DNA of 64,000 nucleotides. Source: JAABUE01 sp037440925. Lineage in GTDB: Bacteria > Chloroflexota > Anaerolineae > Anaerolineales > Villigracilaceae. The position numbers and the translations under genes were made by a program. A model generated the notes under the pieces. It worked only from the letters and a program-made list of their open reading frames with translations. It ran no database searches and was not told the origin of the DNA. The stretch covers positions 21,366 through 85,365 of the forward strand of contig JBBITF010000005.1 in assembly GCA_037440925.1 (NCBI GenBank), written 5' to 3'. Positions 24,207-32,754 of this stretch are shown here, in pieces (the stretch's first letter is position 1; each line of letters opens with the position of its first letter).

Positions 24207-25022
24207 ATGCGTCCCAACAGACTTAACGACCTCGACCCCAAAGCCTGGCTCAAATTCCAGAAATCCTGGTTCATTCATAACCCGCCGCCGCGAAAAAAAG
24301 GCGTGCTGGTTCATCCGGCCAAATTCCCAGAGACCCTGGCTCAGGAATTCATCGAATTTTTCACCAAAGCCGGGCAAACCATCCTCGACCCGATGGCCGG
24401 CACCGGCTCCGCGCTGGTGGCAGCGTTGCGGGCAGGACGTCATTCCTACGGAATCGAACTTAATCCCAAATATGTCGAGATTGCGCGACTCATGATTGCT
24501 GAGGAACGCGCCAGCCTGGGGGCAAAGGTCGAGGCGCTCAAGTCTGAAGTCATCCAGGCGAACGCAGGCGACGCCGCATCTTATTTTGCTCCTTCCACTT
24601 TTCACTATGTCCTGACTTCCCCGCCTTACTGGGACATGTTACATGCCAGGGGCGCCGAAACCCAAAAGAAGCGCCGCGCATCTGACGAGTTGGATGTCTT
24701 TTACTCCGACGATCCAAACGACCTGGGCAATATCCACGATTACGAGGCGTTCCTTTCCAAACTGGTTGCCATCTATAGCGGATTGAAACCCCTGTTGTGC
24801 GAAAAAGCCTATCTCACCATCATCGTCAAGAACGTCAAGAAGGGCGGCAAAATCTACCCCCTGGCCTGGGACCTGGGCCGCGAATTGGGGAAAATCTATT
24901 CGCTCAAGGATGAAAAAATTTGGATGCAGGATAACCAACGCCTCGCCCCTTACGGTATGAACAGCGCCTGGGTGAGCAATACATTTCATCATTATTGTTT
25001 GCAGTTCAGGAACGAGAATTGA
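24207..25022 (+). CDS. Site-specific DNA methyltransferase (N4-cytosine/N6-adenine type), orphan
   Basis: 271 residues. SAM-binding motif I is DPMAGTGSALVAALRAGRH (about 61-79, FxGxG type) and the catalytic motif is TSPPYWD (about 135-141), the TSPPY form typical of N4-cytosine enzymes in the DNA_methylase N4/N6 (PF01555) family. Motif I precedes the catalytic motif. No restriction endonuclease or specificity subunit is adjacent, so it may be regulatory or remain from a lost system. No ribosome binding site is present, in keeping with a leaderless transcript. The recognition sequence cannot be deduced. The following LCP gene is 62 bases away. Confidence 0.85.
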   Translation: MRPNRLNDLDPKAWLKFQKSWFIHNPPPRKKGVLVHPAKFPETLAQEFIEFFTKAGQTILDPMAGTGSALVAALRAGRHSYGIELNPKYVEIARLMIAEERASLGAKVEALKSEVIQANAGDAASYFAPSTFHYVLTSPPYWDMLHARGAETQKKRRASDELDVFYSDDPNDLGNIHDYEAFLSKLVAIYSGLKPLLCEKAYLTIIVKNVKKGGKIYPLAWDLGRELGKIYSLKDEKIWMQDNQRLAPYGMNSAWVSNTFHHYCLQFRNEN

Positions 25023-25084
25023 ACGGCAAAAATGTGGATAACCACAACGGGTGTTTGAAGAGGCCGTGAAAACGTGGAGGATGC

Positions 25085-26488
25085 GTGAAACCTTCTAAAC
25101 CAGGCGTTCCAAAGTTAAAACGCCCATCGGCAGGATGGCTCATTTTATGGAGCGCAGCGGTGGTTTTGGCCCTCATTGCTTTCAACTTTACCCGCGAATT
25201 TGTCGCCGCCTGGCAGATTACAGAAATACCCGCTGCGGCCTTGCTCAATAGCGAGCAAGAGAATGAGCCTGCTCAAGCCAATACTCAGCCAACCCCCGAA
25301 GTGGCTGCGCCAGAAATCGCCTTGCCGCCCGCCTGGGACGGCGCCAGCCGCGTTACCTTGTTGTTCATTGGATTGGATGAACGCGATTGGGAAATAGGCG
25401 CCAGCGCCCCCCGCTCGGATACGATGATTTTATTCACGCTCAACCCTCTTAGCCAAACGGCTGGTATGCTCTCCATTCCGCGCGACTTATGGGTCAATAT
25501 CCCAGGCTTCGGTTACAGCCGTATCAACACGGCCTATTCGTTCGGCGAAGCCTATAAGTTGCCTGGCGGCGGCCCGGGCCTAGCTATCAAGACCGTCGAA
25601 CAGGTGATTGGCGTGCCTGTTCAATATTATGCACAGGTGGATTTCAAAACTTTTGAAGAAGCCATTGATGCCATGGGGGGAGTGTACCTGTGTGTGCCTG
25701 AGAAAATCAAGATTGACCCGATTGGCCCCAAACCGCCGACGACGCTCGACAAAGGCTGCCAAACCTTATATGGCTATCAAATTCTAGGATATGTACGCAA
25801 TCGCCATACTCCAGGCGGGGATATAGACCGCGCCAATCGCCAGCAGCAGGTCATCATGGCTTTGCTCAATCAGGTTTTTTCACCCCAAAATTTTTCAGGC
25901 ATGGTTTCGAAAGCGCCAGAAATCTACGCTGAGGCGCAAGCGGGACTACGAACCAACCTCCCCTTTACGGATGCTTTGAAGTTGGGGACATTGCTTTCGC
26001 AAATTCCCAAGGAGAACATCAAACATGGCGTAATTGACTATTCTATGGCCGTCCTCGATAGCGTGATTGTGGACGGGAAAAAAGCCAGCATCCTCAAACC
26101 TTTTCCTGACCAGATTCGCGTGTTGCGCGATGAAATTTTTACTGCCTCCGGCGCAATCAGCCCTATGGCCGCCGGCGACCCCGTCACGCTCATGCAGGCA
26201 GAGGCAGCCCGCGTGCGTGTTTTGAATGGCACATCGGTTAGCGGCCTGGCAGAACGGACGACCGACTACTTGATAGCACAAGGAATGCAAGTGACCGAAA
26301 ACGGTACAGCCAATCGCTTGTATGACCGCACAGTCATCGTGCTGTATGGCCCAAAACTTTACACATTGCGCTATCTCTACACGTTGTTTGGAATGAATGC
26401 TTCCTCTCAGATTTTCATTGAACCGAATCCCTCTTCCCCCGTGGACATCGAAATCCGCATCGGAAACGATTGGAATGGGTCACCCTGA
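25085..26488 (+). CDS. LytR-CpsA-Psr (LCP) family protein with LytR_C domain
   Basis: 467 residues from a GTG with GGAGG at 5-base spacing. An N-terminal membrane helix (WLILWSAAVVLALIAFNF, about 19-36) is followed by the LCP catalytic domain: LLFIGLDERDWEIGASAPRSDTMI (about 92-115), MLSIPRDLWVNIPGFG and RINTAYSFGEAY (about 128-157), with the conserved Arg and Asp residues, plus YVRNRHTPGGDIDRANRQQQ (about 239-258). LCP enzymes transfer glycan chains from undecaprenyl carriers onto peptidoglycan or proteins. A LytR_C domain follows (VRVLNGTSVSGLAERTTDYL, about 378-397). It is followed by a convergent gene, so it probably has its own terminator in 26534-26563. Confidence 0.93.
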   Translation: MKPSKPGVPKLKRPSAGWLILWSAAVVLALIAFNFTREFVAAWQITEIPAAALLNSEQENEPAQANTQPTPEVAAPEIALPPAWDGASRVTLLFIGLDERDWEIGASAPRSDTMILFTLNPLSQTAGMLSIPRDLWVNIPGFGYSRINTAYSFGEAYKLPGGGPGLAIKTVEQVIGVPVQYYAQVDFKTFEEAIDAMGGVYLCVPEKIKIDPIGPKPPTTLDKGCQTLYGYQILGYVRNRHTPGGDIDRANRQQQVIMALLNQVFSPQNFSGMVSKAPEIYAEAQAGLRTNLPFTDALKLGTLLSQIPKENIKHGVIDYSMAVLDSVIVDGKKASILKPFPDQIRVLRDEIFTASGAISPMAAGDPVTLMQAEAARVRVLNGTSVSGLAERTTDYLIAQGMQVTENGTANRLYDRTVIVLYGPKLYTLRYLYTLFGMNASSQIFIEPNPSSPVDIEIRIGNDWNGSP

Positions 26489-26533
26489 ATCTGCGCAGGG
26501 TCAAAGGACTCATCGTGTTTTACGATAATCTGA

Positions 26534-26563
26534 CTTCGGGATCACCGTTGAGACAACCCGAAG
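26534..26563. terminator. Hairpin between convergent genes
   Basis: CTTCGGG (26534-26540) pairs with CCCGAAG (26557-26563). It lies between the LCP stop and the convergent oxidoreductase stop and may serve both strands. The interior ACCGTTGAGACA matches the lead of the hairpin at 1207-1229. Confidence 0.5.
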
Positions 26564-26566
26564 GCC

Positions 26567-28786
26567 TTACACATATACTTTTTCCCCGTTTTTGCGCAGC
26601 GACTGGAGGACTGCAAGAGCGGCTTGTGTGACGCCAGACAATTGCTCGTAAGGAATCGGCGGCGGACCGCCGGCGCGGATGGCGTTGACAAAGGCTTTCC
26701 ACTCATCCACCCAGCCTTTATCTTGCTTTTTTCTTTCCTCTTTTCTTTTTCCGTCTTTGACTTTGACCAACGTGCGAAAGTCGTCTAGCACAGCAATCCT
26801 GCCGCCGCAGAATACTTCTATTCTCTCTTTGGGAAAGGATTTATCGCCGTTGGCAAGGTAATCTACCACGCCCAGCGAGCCATCTGGGAAGGTAAAGGTC
26901 ATCGAGACGTTATCCTGGCGGTATTTGCCGCCATCGGGCAAAGCCATGGCGCTCACGCTAAGCGGAGCCGCGCCTACCAGGAAGGTGAGAAAGTCAATAA
27001 AGTGACAGCCCTCACCCAGGATACGCCCGCCGCCCTGGGCCGGATCATGCGCCCAATGGTCGAGGGGGATGTAGCCGGCGTTGACGCGATAATGGGCATA
27101 CAGAGGTTCGTTGCGGGGAGAGAGAAAAGAGGCAAGGGATTGGGCCAGCGGAGCAAAACGGCGGTTGAAACCGGTCATCAGGATACAGCCTGTCTTGGTC
27201 AAAGGCGAAGGAGGGTCTACCTCCTCACTGATGACTGATAACTGCTCACTGATCACTGATAACTGATCACTGGTAATTGCCAGGGGCTTTTCGACAAAAA
27301 CATGCTTGCCCGCTTGCAGGGCTTTTACCGCCAGATCCGCGTGGGTGTCGTGGCGTGTCAGGATGGCGACAGTGTCAATGTGCGGGTCATTGAGGATTTC
27401 GTCATCGGAGGAAGTAGCATAGGCAAAGCCAAATTTTTTGGCGGCATATTGGGCATGCAGCCCGCCCGCCGAGGCGATGCCGATTCGTTGGATGCCGTCC
27501 ACTTTTTTCAGGGCAGGCAGCAGGGTGGCATTGGCGTACAAGCCAGCGCCGAGGACGCCGAGACGGACAGGCCCAGGGGACGCCTGCCGCGCGGTAGACA
27601 GGGATACACGTACACTCGTGCCTGTTTCCTTGTTCCCCTGTGTACTTTCTCTCTGTGCGCTTTCTCCCTGGCCTGGGTATGTAATCAACACTCCCAAAAA
27701 CGGCTCTGCCTTTTTCCCTGTAATCACTTCATAGGCTTCGGTGGCTTGTTCGATGGGGAAACGATGGGTGATGAGCGGCTGGACATTCAGTTTTCCGCTT
27801 GCCAACAGTTCGACAATGGTTTGGAAGTTGCGGCCTTCTGTCCAGCGCACATAGCCGAGAGGATAGTCGTGTCCCTTTTGTTCGTAGGCGGGGTCGTAGC
27901 GGCCGGGACCGTAGGAGCGGGAGTTGATGAAGGTCAATTCTTTCTCGTAATAGACCTTGCGCGGAATCGTCAAGCCAACGGCGCCAATGGCTATTACCCT
28001 GGCGCGGTCGCGGGCAATTGCTCCGGCCAGTTCAACCGGGTCGTTAGAGGCGGTATCTGCGCAGATGAGAACCACATCGCAGCCGCGGTTGGCAGTGAAG
28101 GCTTGAGCCGAGTCTAATGCCTGGTCGCGGGAGCAGGCCGAAAGTCCAAGAGAAGAAGCGAGCGCTATCCGCTGGGAGTTGGGTTCGATGCCCAAGACGC
28201 GGCATCCGGCTGCGGCGGCAAGTTGAGCCGCCAATAATCCTAATAATCCCATCCCAATCACGGCCACCGTCTCGCCCAATTGCGGCGTGGCCAGGCGGAA
28301 ACCATGTAGGGCAATGGCGCCTAGCGTGGTGAAGGCGGCCGACTCGAAATCCACCTGGTCAGGCAGGGGGGTGAGCAGGTTGCGCGGGACAAGGTTGTAC
28401 TCAGCATGGACGGCATAGCCGCCGCCCGCGCAGGCCACCCGCTGACCAAGATGGAAGCCGTCCATGTTGGCGCCCAGCCGGGCGATGACGCCTGACGAAG
28501 AGTAGCCCAGCGCCATAGGCTGGTCGAGGCGGTTGAAGGCGGCTTGCAGGGTGGGCAAGACGCCTTCGCGCTGCATTTTGTCCAGCACCTGACGGGCAAG
28601 GTCGGGCCGCGAGCGGACTTTGCCGACCAGCGATTTTTCGGCAAATTCAACCACCATGCGTTCGGTGCCTGCCGACACCAAACTGGCTCTTGTTTCGACC
28701 AGCGCCATTCCCGCCTGAGGCGTGGGAATGGGGATATCCTCGATAGAGGTCTGGCCGGTTTTCAAGTTTTGGATGAGTTGTTTCAT
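26567..28786 (-). CDS. Bi-domain oxidoreductase: zinc-dependent-type alcohol dehydrogenase fused to Gfo/Idh/MocA dehydrogenase
   Basis: 739 residues. The N-terminal half is MDR-like (EYNLVPRNLLTPLPDQV, then VAVIGMGLLGLLAAQLAAAAG, about 170-190). The C-terminal half is Gfo/Idh/MocA (VRLGVLGAGLYANATLLPALKKV, with VFVEKPLAI near 500-508, the EKP catalytic motif). Such fusions usually occur in surface polysaccharide clusters and act on nucleotide-sugars or related polyols. Three stretches are encoded by low-complexity repeat DNA: 27598-27690 (linker GESAQRESTQGNKETG), 27221-27275 (QLSVIS heptads after EKP) and 26700-26757 (KDGKRKEERKKQDK). The gene is preceded by a solo 13-bp element end at 28792-28804. 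Confidence 0.88.
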   Translation of the reverse strand: MKQLIQNLKTGQTSIEDIPIPTPQAGMALVETRASLVSAGTERMVVEFAEKSLVGKVRSRPDLARQVLDKMQREGVLPTLQAAFNRLDQPMALGYSSSGVIARLGANMDGFHLGQRVACAGGGYAVHAEYNLVPRNLLTPLPDQVDFESAAFTTLGAIALHGFRLATPQLGETVAVIGMGLLGLLAAQLAAAAGCRVLGIEPNSQRIALASSLGLSACSRDQALDSAQAFTANRGCDVVLICADTASNDPVELAGAIARDRARVIAIGAVGLTIPRKVYYEKELTFINSRSYGPGRYDPAYEQKGHDYPLGYVRWTEGRNFQTIVELLASGKLNVQPLITHRFPIEQATEAYEVITGKKAEPFLGVLITYPGQGESAQRESTQGNKETGTSVRVSLSTARQASPGPVRLGVLGAGLYANATLLPALKKVDGIQRIGIASAGGLHAQYAAKKFGFAYATSSDDEILNDPHIDTVAILTRHDTHADLAVKALQAGKHVFVEKPLAITSDQLSVISEQLSVISEEVDPPSPLTKTGCILMTGFNRRFAPLAQSLASFLSPRNEPLYAHYRVNAGYIPLDHWAHDPAQGGGRILGEGCHFIDFLTFLVGAAPLSVSAMALPDGGKYRQDNVSMTFTFPDGSLGVVDYLANGDKSFPKERIEVFCGGRIAVLDDFRTLVKVKDGKRKEERKKQDKGWVDEWKAFVNAIRAGGPPPIPYEQLSGVTQAALAVLQSLRKNGEKVYV
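27221..27275 (-). repeat. TGATCAG heptamer repeat inside the bi-domain gene
   Basis: On the coding strand, in-register 7-base units TTATCAG, TGATCAG, TGAGCAG, TCATCAG. Because three units make 21 bases, they encode a repeating seven-residue peptide (DQLSVIS, EQLSVIS). Confidence 0.85.
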
Positions 28787-28791
28787 GGGTA

Positions 28792-28804
28792 GTAACTGCC
28801 TACC
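28792..28804. repeat. Solo terminal repeat of family A element
   Basis: A perfect 13-base GTAACTGCCTACC, identical to the terminal repeats of the 150-bp elements at 22008 and 39293, lies in the 21-base gap between two minus-strand genes. It looks like a remnant of an excised or decayed copy. Confidence 0.7.
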
Positions 28805-28807
28805 TTA

Positions 28808-30271
28808 TTATCTTTGTCTCGAGGCGTTTTGCTCCAGGATCTTCAGAATGAACTCTGCTGTGCGTTTGCCTGCCGAGCCATCCGTGAAGGTGATTTCATC
28901 TTCGATGAACTTGCGGCGTTCGGCGGAATCGAGTTGCGGGTTCTTGAGGTAGAGGTCAATGGCCTGGCGCAATTCGACCTCATCCTTTGCCACGCGGCCT
29001 GCTCTGGCGTCGCGAAAGCGTTTGTGGGTAGGCCAATTCCCAATTTCTTTGAGCGAAAGGGAGAACTTCTTTGGATGATTCCAGCCATTTGGCGCGTCAA
29101 TTACAGCAGCGACGATGGGCGTATCATGCACAGCGGCTTCGACCACCATGGTGGAGTAGACGGTCACAAACACGTCTGAATAGGCCAGCATGGACGCTTT
29201 CTCGTCCATATCTTCGCCGCCGTAGTAGCCCAGCGAGCCGCCCAAGGGTTTGGGTTGCACCACGTGGACGTGTGGATACTGTTTCTCTAACTCGAACACG
29301 CGCCGCCGTTCTTCGGCAAAAATCTTCGGCTTGTCTTGAAAATGGCTGGGATGCAGGCGTATCAACAACTGCGAAGGCTGCGCCAGCGAATCAGACGAAA
29401 CCAGTTTTGCCAGGGCTTCGATGTTGGGATAGTTGGGCGCAAAATGAACGAAACTGCTGGCGTATGAAATCAATTTGCGCTGGGGGTCCAACCCGTGCAA
29501 TTCGAAATATTCGTCGCGCGGCATGAGCCATTGCTTTCGGAAGTAGCCGTCATAGGAGGGGATGCCGCCGATGTGGACATGGGCGGAGTCCCAATCTGAG
29601 CCGTAGACCAACTCGTCCTTTTGTAATTGAGACCAGCACGTTGCCCATTGTACGTTTGCGCCACAGATATTGTAGGAAGACGAATTGTCCCAGCCGACGA
29701 TGACGGTTGCGGTTCGGACTCCCCTTCGGCTTGCTTCCCTTAAAAGATAACGGTCCAGCCTCCAGCCAGGCGTCGAAGCGACCACCATTTCGGGCGAGTA
29801 ACGCTCAAACAGGTCGGCATACAGGCCCGGCTGCGGTGTGAAGCGGTTCTGCATTTGCACTAAGAACCTGCGCGCCCAAGAAGAGTTGCGCAGCAGAAGA
29901 ATCGCCAGGGCAGAGGGAAGCCAAATCCCAAAACGAAACTTCCATGAGTTCTCAGCCCACACTTCCCAGATGTGGCTGTCCATGGCAGCGGTGTTGATGC
30001 GGCGCGAACCGCCCACGCGGCGCAAATAGGCAAGAAGCCATTGCAGGCGCGGCTGAACTCTTTGAGCGTAGGCATTGGCCTGCCTCAGCCGTAGGCCTTC
30101 GATGGTCAATCCGTCACGTGCAAAACGTGAACGAAGTTGCGGGACGATTTCGTCATCGGTCAAGAGGACGACTTCGAGGCCGGCGGCTAGCAAGTTCGGG
30201 ACGACGTCGCTTTGCAGGAAATAGATAATGGCCATGCCGTGATCGGCAGAGATGAAAATACGCTTGGACAC
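28808..30271 (-). CDS. GT-B-fold glycosyltransferase/CDP-glycerol-phosphotransferase-like protein
   Basis: 487 residues; no confident named family. It starts with a GT-B-like alpha/beta half (KRIFISADHGMAIIYFLQSDVVPNLLAAGLEVVLLTDD), has a hydrophobic segment near 120-135 (FGIWLPSALAILLLRN), and a second half with HVHIGGIPSYDGY, LLIRLHPSHFQDKPKI (about 300-315), YSDVFVTVYSTMVVEAAVHDTPIVAAVID (about 365-393), the last being the nucleotide-sugar-binding Glu-type motif of GT-B and CDP-glycerol transferase enzymes. It is 37 bases downstream of the polysaccharide deacetylase and 21 bases upstream of the oxidoreductase gene on the same strand, pointing to surface polysaccharide assembly. The exact reaction is unknown. 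Confidence 0.6.
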   Translation of the reverse strand: MSKRIFISADHGMAIIYFLQSDVVPNLLAAGLEVVLLTDDEIVPQLRSRFARDGLTIEGLRLRQANAYAQRVQPRLQWLLAYLRRVGGSRRINTAAMDSHIWEVWAENSWKFRFGIWLPSALAILLLRNSSWARRFLVQMQNRFTPQPGLYADLFERYSPEMVVASTPGWRLDRYLLREASRRGVRTATVIVGWDNSSSYNICGANVQWATCWSQLQKDELVYGSDWDSAHVHIGGIPSYDGYFRKQWLMPRDEYFELHGLDPQRKLISYASSFVHFAPNYPNIEALAKLVSSDSLAQPSQLLIRLHPSHFQDKPKIFAEERRRVFELEKQYPHVHVVQPKPLGGSLGYYGGEDMDEKASMLAYSDVFVTVYSTMVVEAAVHDTPIVAAVIDAPNGWNHPKKFSLSLKEIGNWPTHKRFRDARAGRVAKDEVELRQAIDLYLKNPQLDSAERRKFIEDEITFTDGSAGKRTAEFILKILEQNASRQR

Positions 30272-30308
30272 GGATAGAGTATGCCTCTTTTTGGGGTCGC
30301 GCTGCTAC

Positions 30309-31460
30309 CTACGGCGCGGGCGGCAAGGGACCATAGGTAGGAGCACAAACGATGTCATAGTATTCCAACTCGATGGCTTTGTTGGCTTCAGCATAGGCGG
30401 CGGCTTCGTTGCCCATCCCCCGGATGGCATCGAGGTTGGCTGTAACTTGATACGGCCAATAGCGAGGCAGCGTCAAGCGCGGGTCGCCGGCCGGGCCTTC
30501 AGGCAGGAAATAAGGCCGGCCCGGATCGTACTGGTCGCTTTGCGGTATCCAGTTATACATGATGGGACCGCGCGGGTTGACCGTGAAGCCCACTCGATAG
30601 CCCAGTTGACGCGCAATTTGCGCCGGTCGCGCGCCAAATCCGCCGCCCGGCCAAATGATGGCAATGGGCGTCTTGTTGAAATAGGTTTGCAGGTTGGTTA
30701 TGGAGCCTTGCAGTTCGCTTATGATGTAATCGTCCGTCGAAGAGTCGGACATCGGCGTATTATGAACAACGCCATGCGCTTGGTAATCTATCCAGCCTTC
30801 AGCAGCCAGGGCTACATTTTCTTGCAGATAGGCATCTTGGCCGCCAAAGGCGCTGATCCAGCCGTTGATGACCGGCCAGCCCCATTGCTCGGCATAGGGA
30901 CGGAAGTGTTCAAAGGCCTGCGCAGTGTGACGGTCGTCATAGGTCAGCACGACAGAACGAGGCGGGATTTTGGCATTGCGGTCGAGAAAATCAGCCAATT
31001 GTTCTGCATTGATGGCTTGGAAACCCATCTCGTGCATATCTTTCATCATCTTATTGAAATCTTGCACGGTGATGTCATTTTCATCCATACCGCTGGCGTC
31101 TTTGTTGATGCCATGGAACATGATTACGATGACGATCGTGCCTGGCGCAGCGTTGTTTGGGTCCCATTTGTTTTTCAGATAGGCGCAGGTATCGCTCTCG
31201 TAAGTGTGGGGCGTATCGAGCGGGTGTAACAAGCCGGTGGTGAAGAGGGGTGGCAAAGCCGGCGGGGTGCGCGGCGGCAGGGTGGCTGTGGGGGGCGGCG
31301 TGGCGGTGGGCGGGGACGTGGGCGTGACCAGGCCAGCCAGCGCAGTCTGCACGGCTTGGGTCATCACGACGCTTACGTCGGGGGCAGGGGAGGCAGGCTC
31401 AGGCTGGCACGCGGCCAATAAAACGGTCAGCAGGGCGAGGGTTAGAAAGAGGCGAGGCAT
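30309..31460 (-). CDS. Lipoprotein polysaccharide deacetylase (NodB/CE4-like)
   Basis: 383 residues. A lipoprotein signal peptide ends in LLAAC (Cys about 18), followed by a Pro/Thr-rich linker (about 45-70). The CE4-type fold shows IVIMFHGINKDASGMDENDITV, VVLTYDDRHTAQAFEHF (the TYDD motif, about 190-206), QAHGVVHNTPMSDSS (the metal-binding HxxxH, about 241-255) and IIWPGGGFGARPAQIARQLGY (about 294-314). It would remove acetyl groups from an extracellular glycan. It heads the minus-strand run of surface-glycan genes down to 26567. Confidence 0.85.
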   Translation of the reverse strand: MPRLFLTLALLTVLLAACQPEPASPAPDVSVVMTQAVQTALAGLVTPTSPPTATPPPTATLPPRTPPALPPLFTTGLLHPLDTPHTYESDTCAYLKNKWDPNNAAPGTIVIVIMFHGINKDASGMDENDITVQDFNKMMKDMHEMGFQAINAEQLADFLDRNAKIPPRSVVLTYDDRHTAQAFEHFRPYAEQWGWPVINGWISAFGGQDAYLQENVALAAEGWIDYQAHGVVHNTPMSDSSTDDYIISELQGSITNLQTYFNKTPIAIIWPGGGFGARPAQIARQLGYRVGFTVNPRGPIMYNWIPQSDQYDPGRPYFLPEGPAGDPRLTLPRYWPYQVTANLDAIRGMGNEAAAYAEANKAIELEYYDIVCAPTYGPLPPAP

Positions 31461-31468
31461 GGGAGGTG

Positions 31469-31508
31469 TAATCCGTAAAGCGTAAAGCGCAATTCGTAAT
31501 CCGTAAGA
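31469..31508. repeat. CGTAAAG/CGTAATC heptamer array
   Basis: Six 7-base units (TAATCCG, TAAAGCG, CAATTCG) fill the gap between the deacetylase start and the inositol-phosphate synthase stop; reverse-complement relative of the TCACGCC family. Confidence 0.75.
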
Positions 31509-32594
31509 TTATTCGTTGTGCTCGCCCTTGATGAATGCTTCGGTCATTTCGCGGCAGGTGTTGTCCCTGAATTGTTTGGGCGGGGTCTTGAAGAAGTAGG
31601 AGGAGGGTGCAATGATGGGGCCGCTCAGTTTGCGGTCGAGCGCCAGTTTTGCGCAGCGCACTGCGTCAATCATTACGCCGGCCGAGTTGGGGCTGTCCCA
31701 TACTTCGAGTTTGGCTTCCAGGTTCAGCGGCACGTCGCCAAAGGTGGTGCCTTCCATGCGGACGTAACACCACTTGCGGTCGGTCAGCCACGGAACATGG
31801 TCGCTGGGGCCGACATGGACGTTATCGGCGTCCATCGGGTAGGGAATCATGCTGGTCACGGCGCCGGTCTTGGAGATTTTTTTGCTTTCCAGGCGCTCAC
31901 GTTCAAGCATGTTGAGGAAATCGGTGTTGCCGCCAAAGTTGAGTTGGTAGGTTCGGTCTATGCGCACGCCGCGATCCACGAAGAGAGTGGTGAGGACACG
32001 ATGCAAGATGGTGGCGCCCACCTGACTCTTGATATCGTCGCCCAGGATGGGTAAGCCAGCGTCTTTGAAACGCTTGCTCCAATATTCCGAGGAGGCAATG
32101 AAAACCGGAATGCCATTGACAAAGGCGCAGCCGGCTTCGATAGCCTGTTCCACATACCATTTCGTTGCCATCTCCGAACCCACCGGCAAGAAGTTGACTA
32201 CCACGTCAGTGCGGGTCTCTTTCAGCAAGCGAACGATGTCAGCGGTGGGGCCAGGCGCCTTGACGATGACTTGTGACAGGTATTTGCCCAGCCCGTCATG
32301 AGTCATGCCGCGCACCACCGGCGCATTCAAGTTTGGCACGCTGCAAAATTTGTAAGTGTTATTCGGCTCGGCGTAGATGGCCTCCGATAGGTCTTTGCCG
32401 ACTTTGGTGACATTGATATCAATGCCGAGGGTGAATTCAATATCGCGGATACGGTAACCGCCCAGGTTGACGTGCATGATGCCCGGCACGATTGCGTCGT
32501 CAGCGGCATCTTTATAGTAGTGGACACCCTGCACCAACGAGGAGGCGCAGTTGCCAACGCCAATGATTGCAACGCGCACTTTTTTACTGGTCAT
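31509..32594 (-). CDS. ino1: Inositol-3-phosphate synthase
   Basis: 361 residues, the actinobacterial/archaeal length. It converts glucose 6-phosphate to 1L-myo-inositol 1-phosphate with NAD, the first step to inositol lipids and thiols. The NAD site is VAIIGVGNCASSLVQGV (about 8-24); conserved parts include GTDINVTKVGKD-like FTLGIDINVTKVGKD (about 54-68), VVVNFLPVGSEMATKWY, GDDIKSQVGATILHR (about 200-214) and LNFGGNTDFLNM (about 233-244), all family signatures. AAGGAG stands 7 bases before the ATG. It is divergent from the sensor kinase and upstream of the deacetylase. Use for phosphatidylinositol-type membrane lipids is plausible. Confidence 0.92.
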   Translation of the reverse strand: MTSKKVRVAIIGVGNCASSLVQGVHYYKDAADDAIVPGIMHVNLGGYRIRDIEFTLGIDINVTKVGKDLSEAIYAEPNNTYKFCSVPNLNAPVVRGMTHDGLGKYLSQVIVKAPGPTADIVRLLKETRTDVVVNFLPVGSEMATKWYVEQAIEAGCAFVNGIPVFIASSEYWSKRFKDAGLPILGDDIKSQVGATILHRVLTTLFVDRGVRIDRTYQLNFGGNTDFLNMLERERLESKKISKTGAVTSMIPYPMDADNVHVGPSDHVPWLTDRKWCYVRMEGTTFGDVPLNLEAKLEVWDSPNSAGVMIDAVRCAKLALDRKLSGPIIAPSSYFFKTPPKQFRDNTCREMTEAFIKGEHNE

Positions 32595-32679
32595 GAGGAG
32601 ACTCCTTAGAATTAGATTACGATTGTGTTAACAGCGGACACAAGGCCCGGAAACTGTTCAATGTCGAAACACAGTATTG

Positions 32680-32685
32680 TATAAT
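32680..32685 (+). promoter_or_regulatory. -10 box TATAAT upstream of the histidine kinase
   Basis: A perfect TATAAT stands 6 bases before the ATG of a short ORF at 32692. The 17-base spaced TTCAAT (32657-32662) is a poor -35. Confidence 0.45.
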
Positions 32686-32691
32686 GGGGCT

Positions 32692-32736
32692 ATGCAGAGT
32701 TCACAGTCTTTGACCTTGCGGCTCAGGCCCATTTGA
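32692..32736 (+). CDS. Possible 14-codon leaderless upstream ORF
   Basis: ATG to TGA, 14 codons (MQSSQSLTLRLRPI). Its start is placed exactly as in other leaderless starts of this window, 6 bases after a -10 box, and it ends 18 bases before the histidine kinase ATG. It may be a leader peptide or chance; no attenuator hairpins were found. Confidence 0.25.
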   Translation: MQSSQSLTLRLRPI

Positions 32737-32754
32737 CCATAGAAGAGGCAGAGC

